Shown one piece after another: positions 6,207 through 6,362 of a stretch of DNA of 6,362 bases. Each line of letters begins with the position of its first letter. The stretch's first letter is position 1. The stretch lies in contig CALMPQ010000027.1 in NCBI GenBank assembly GCA_937872005.1, positions 1-6,362 of the forward strand, read 5' to 3'. Below the pieces are notes generated by a model. It was given only the letters and a program-made list of their open reading frames with translations, was not told the DNA's origin and made no database searches. A program made the translations under genes and the position numbers. This stretch comes from an uncultured Propioniciclava sp. Its GTDB lineage: Bacteria > Actinomycetota > Actinomycetes > Propionibacteriales > Propionibacteriaceae.

Positions 6207-6362
6207 GTGGCACGCACCCGAACCCCCCGGCGCACGTCGACGTTGGGCGAGATCATCCCGAAAGGTGAACACTTCCGCGCCCGCTACACCCGCAACGCGA
6301 CGACCCACACCCCGGGCCGCACCTTCCCCAGCTTCGCCTTGGCCGACCAGTGGAGATCGGAA
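6207..6362 (+). CDS. Site-specific integrase (tyrosine recombinase family), N-terminal part
   Basis: The frame runs from GTG 6207 to the last base of the window, giving 52 residues of an incomplete protein. AGGAG (6197-6201) sits five bases upstream and supports this start. The N-terminus is basic (ARTRTPRRT), followed by GEIIPKGEHFRARYT and, after a short gap, TFPSFALADQW. This matches the small N-terminal arm-binding domain of actinobacterial phage-type integrases: an 'I..L.SG.yRARYt' strand, then '.F.t...A..W'. The catalytic core (R..H-R-H/W..Y) lies beyond the window, so the family call rests on this domain, the start context and the adjacent tRNA-type att candidate. It is oriented away from the host genes, and the att core lies upstream of it. 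The element could be a prophage or an integrative conjugative or mobilizable element. Confidence 0.72.
   Translation, partial: MARTRTPRRTSTLGEIIPKGEHFRARYTRNATTHTPGRTFPSFALADQWRSE

Noticed and set aside
6074..6308. Small minus-strand frames opposite the integrase start
   Set aside because: They cross the integrase leader antisense, have no ribosome site and show no recognisable motif.

Overview
The window is high-GC DNA with GTG and ATG starts and TANNNT-type -10 boxes placed 6-7 nt before start codons (the leaderless-transcript signature). This points to a high-GC Actinomycetota chromosome; a Propionibacteriales-like host is a guess from gene style only. It holds eight protein genes, two of them cut by the window edges, and what looks like the left boundary of an integrated element.

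Left block (1-2071): the C-terminal end of a sigma-70-type factor (+) converges on a two-component operon read leftwards, a DesK/LiaS-type histidine kinase followed by a NarL/LuxR-type response regulator. Only 35 bp separate the kinase start from a divergent operon (2107-3266). That operon encodes a 50-residue membrane microprotein resembling the actinobacterial DLW-39 family, overlapping by 4 bp a LytR-CpsA-Psr (LCP) wall-polymer ligase. The shared promoter region has a -10 for each direction and a perfect inverted repeat touching both, a good candidate operator for the adjacent regulator.

Centre (3350-4777): a complete tyrosine phenol-lyase gene (tpl). The residues that separate it from tryptophanase are all of the phenol-lyase type. 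It appears to have its own leaderless promoter and no transporter or regulator gene beside it. It converges on a second, paralogous LCP gene (4800-5897, -), so tpl is bracketed by two LCP genes in inverted orientation.

Right block (5898-6362): a 309-bp gene-free stretch carries the promoter of the second LCP gene, an orphan alanine-type tRNA or tmRNA 3' end lying inside a 10-7-10 bp palindrome (probable attachment site), an imperfect copy of its core, and the leader of an integrase gene that runs off the window. That leader contains a tandem 11-bp repeat, a strong hairpin and a perfect DnaA-box 9-mer. Sequence left of about 5980 therefore looks like host chromosome, and sequence to the right like a mobile integrative element whose other end lies outside.

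Functional reading: one envelope-related cluster (sensor pair, small membrane protein, two LCP ligases), one amino-acid catabolic gene lodged within it, and an integrative element entering at a tRNA/tmRNA 3' end next to it.
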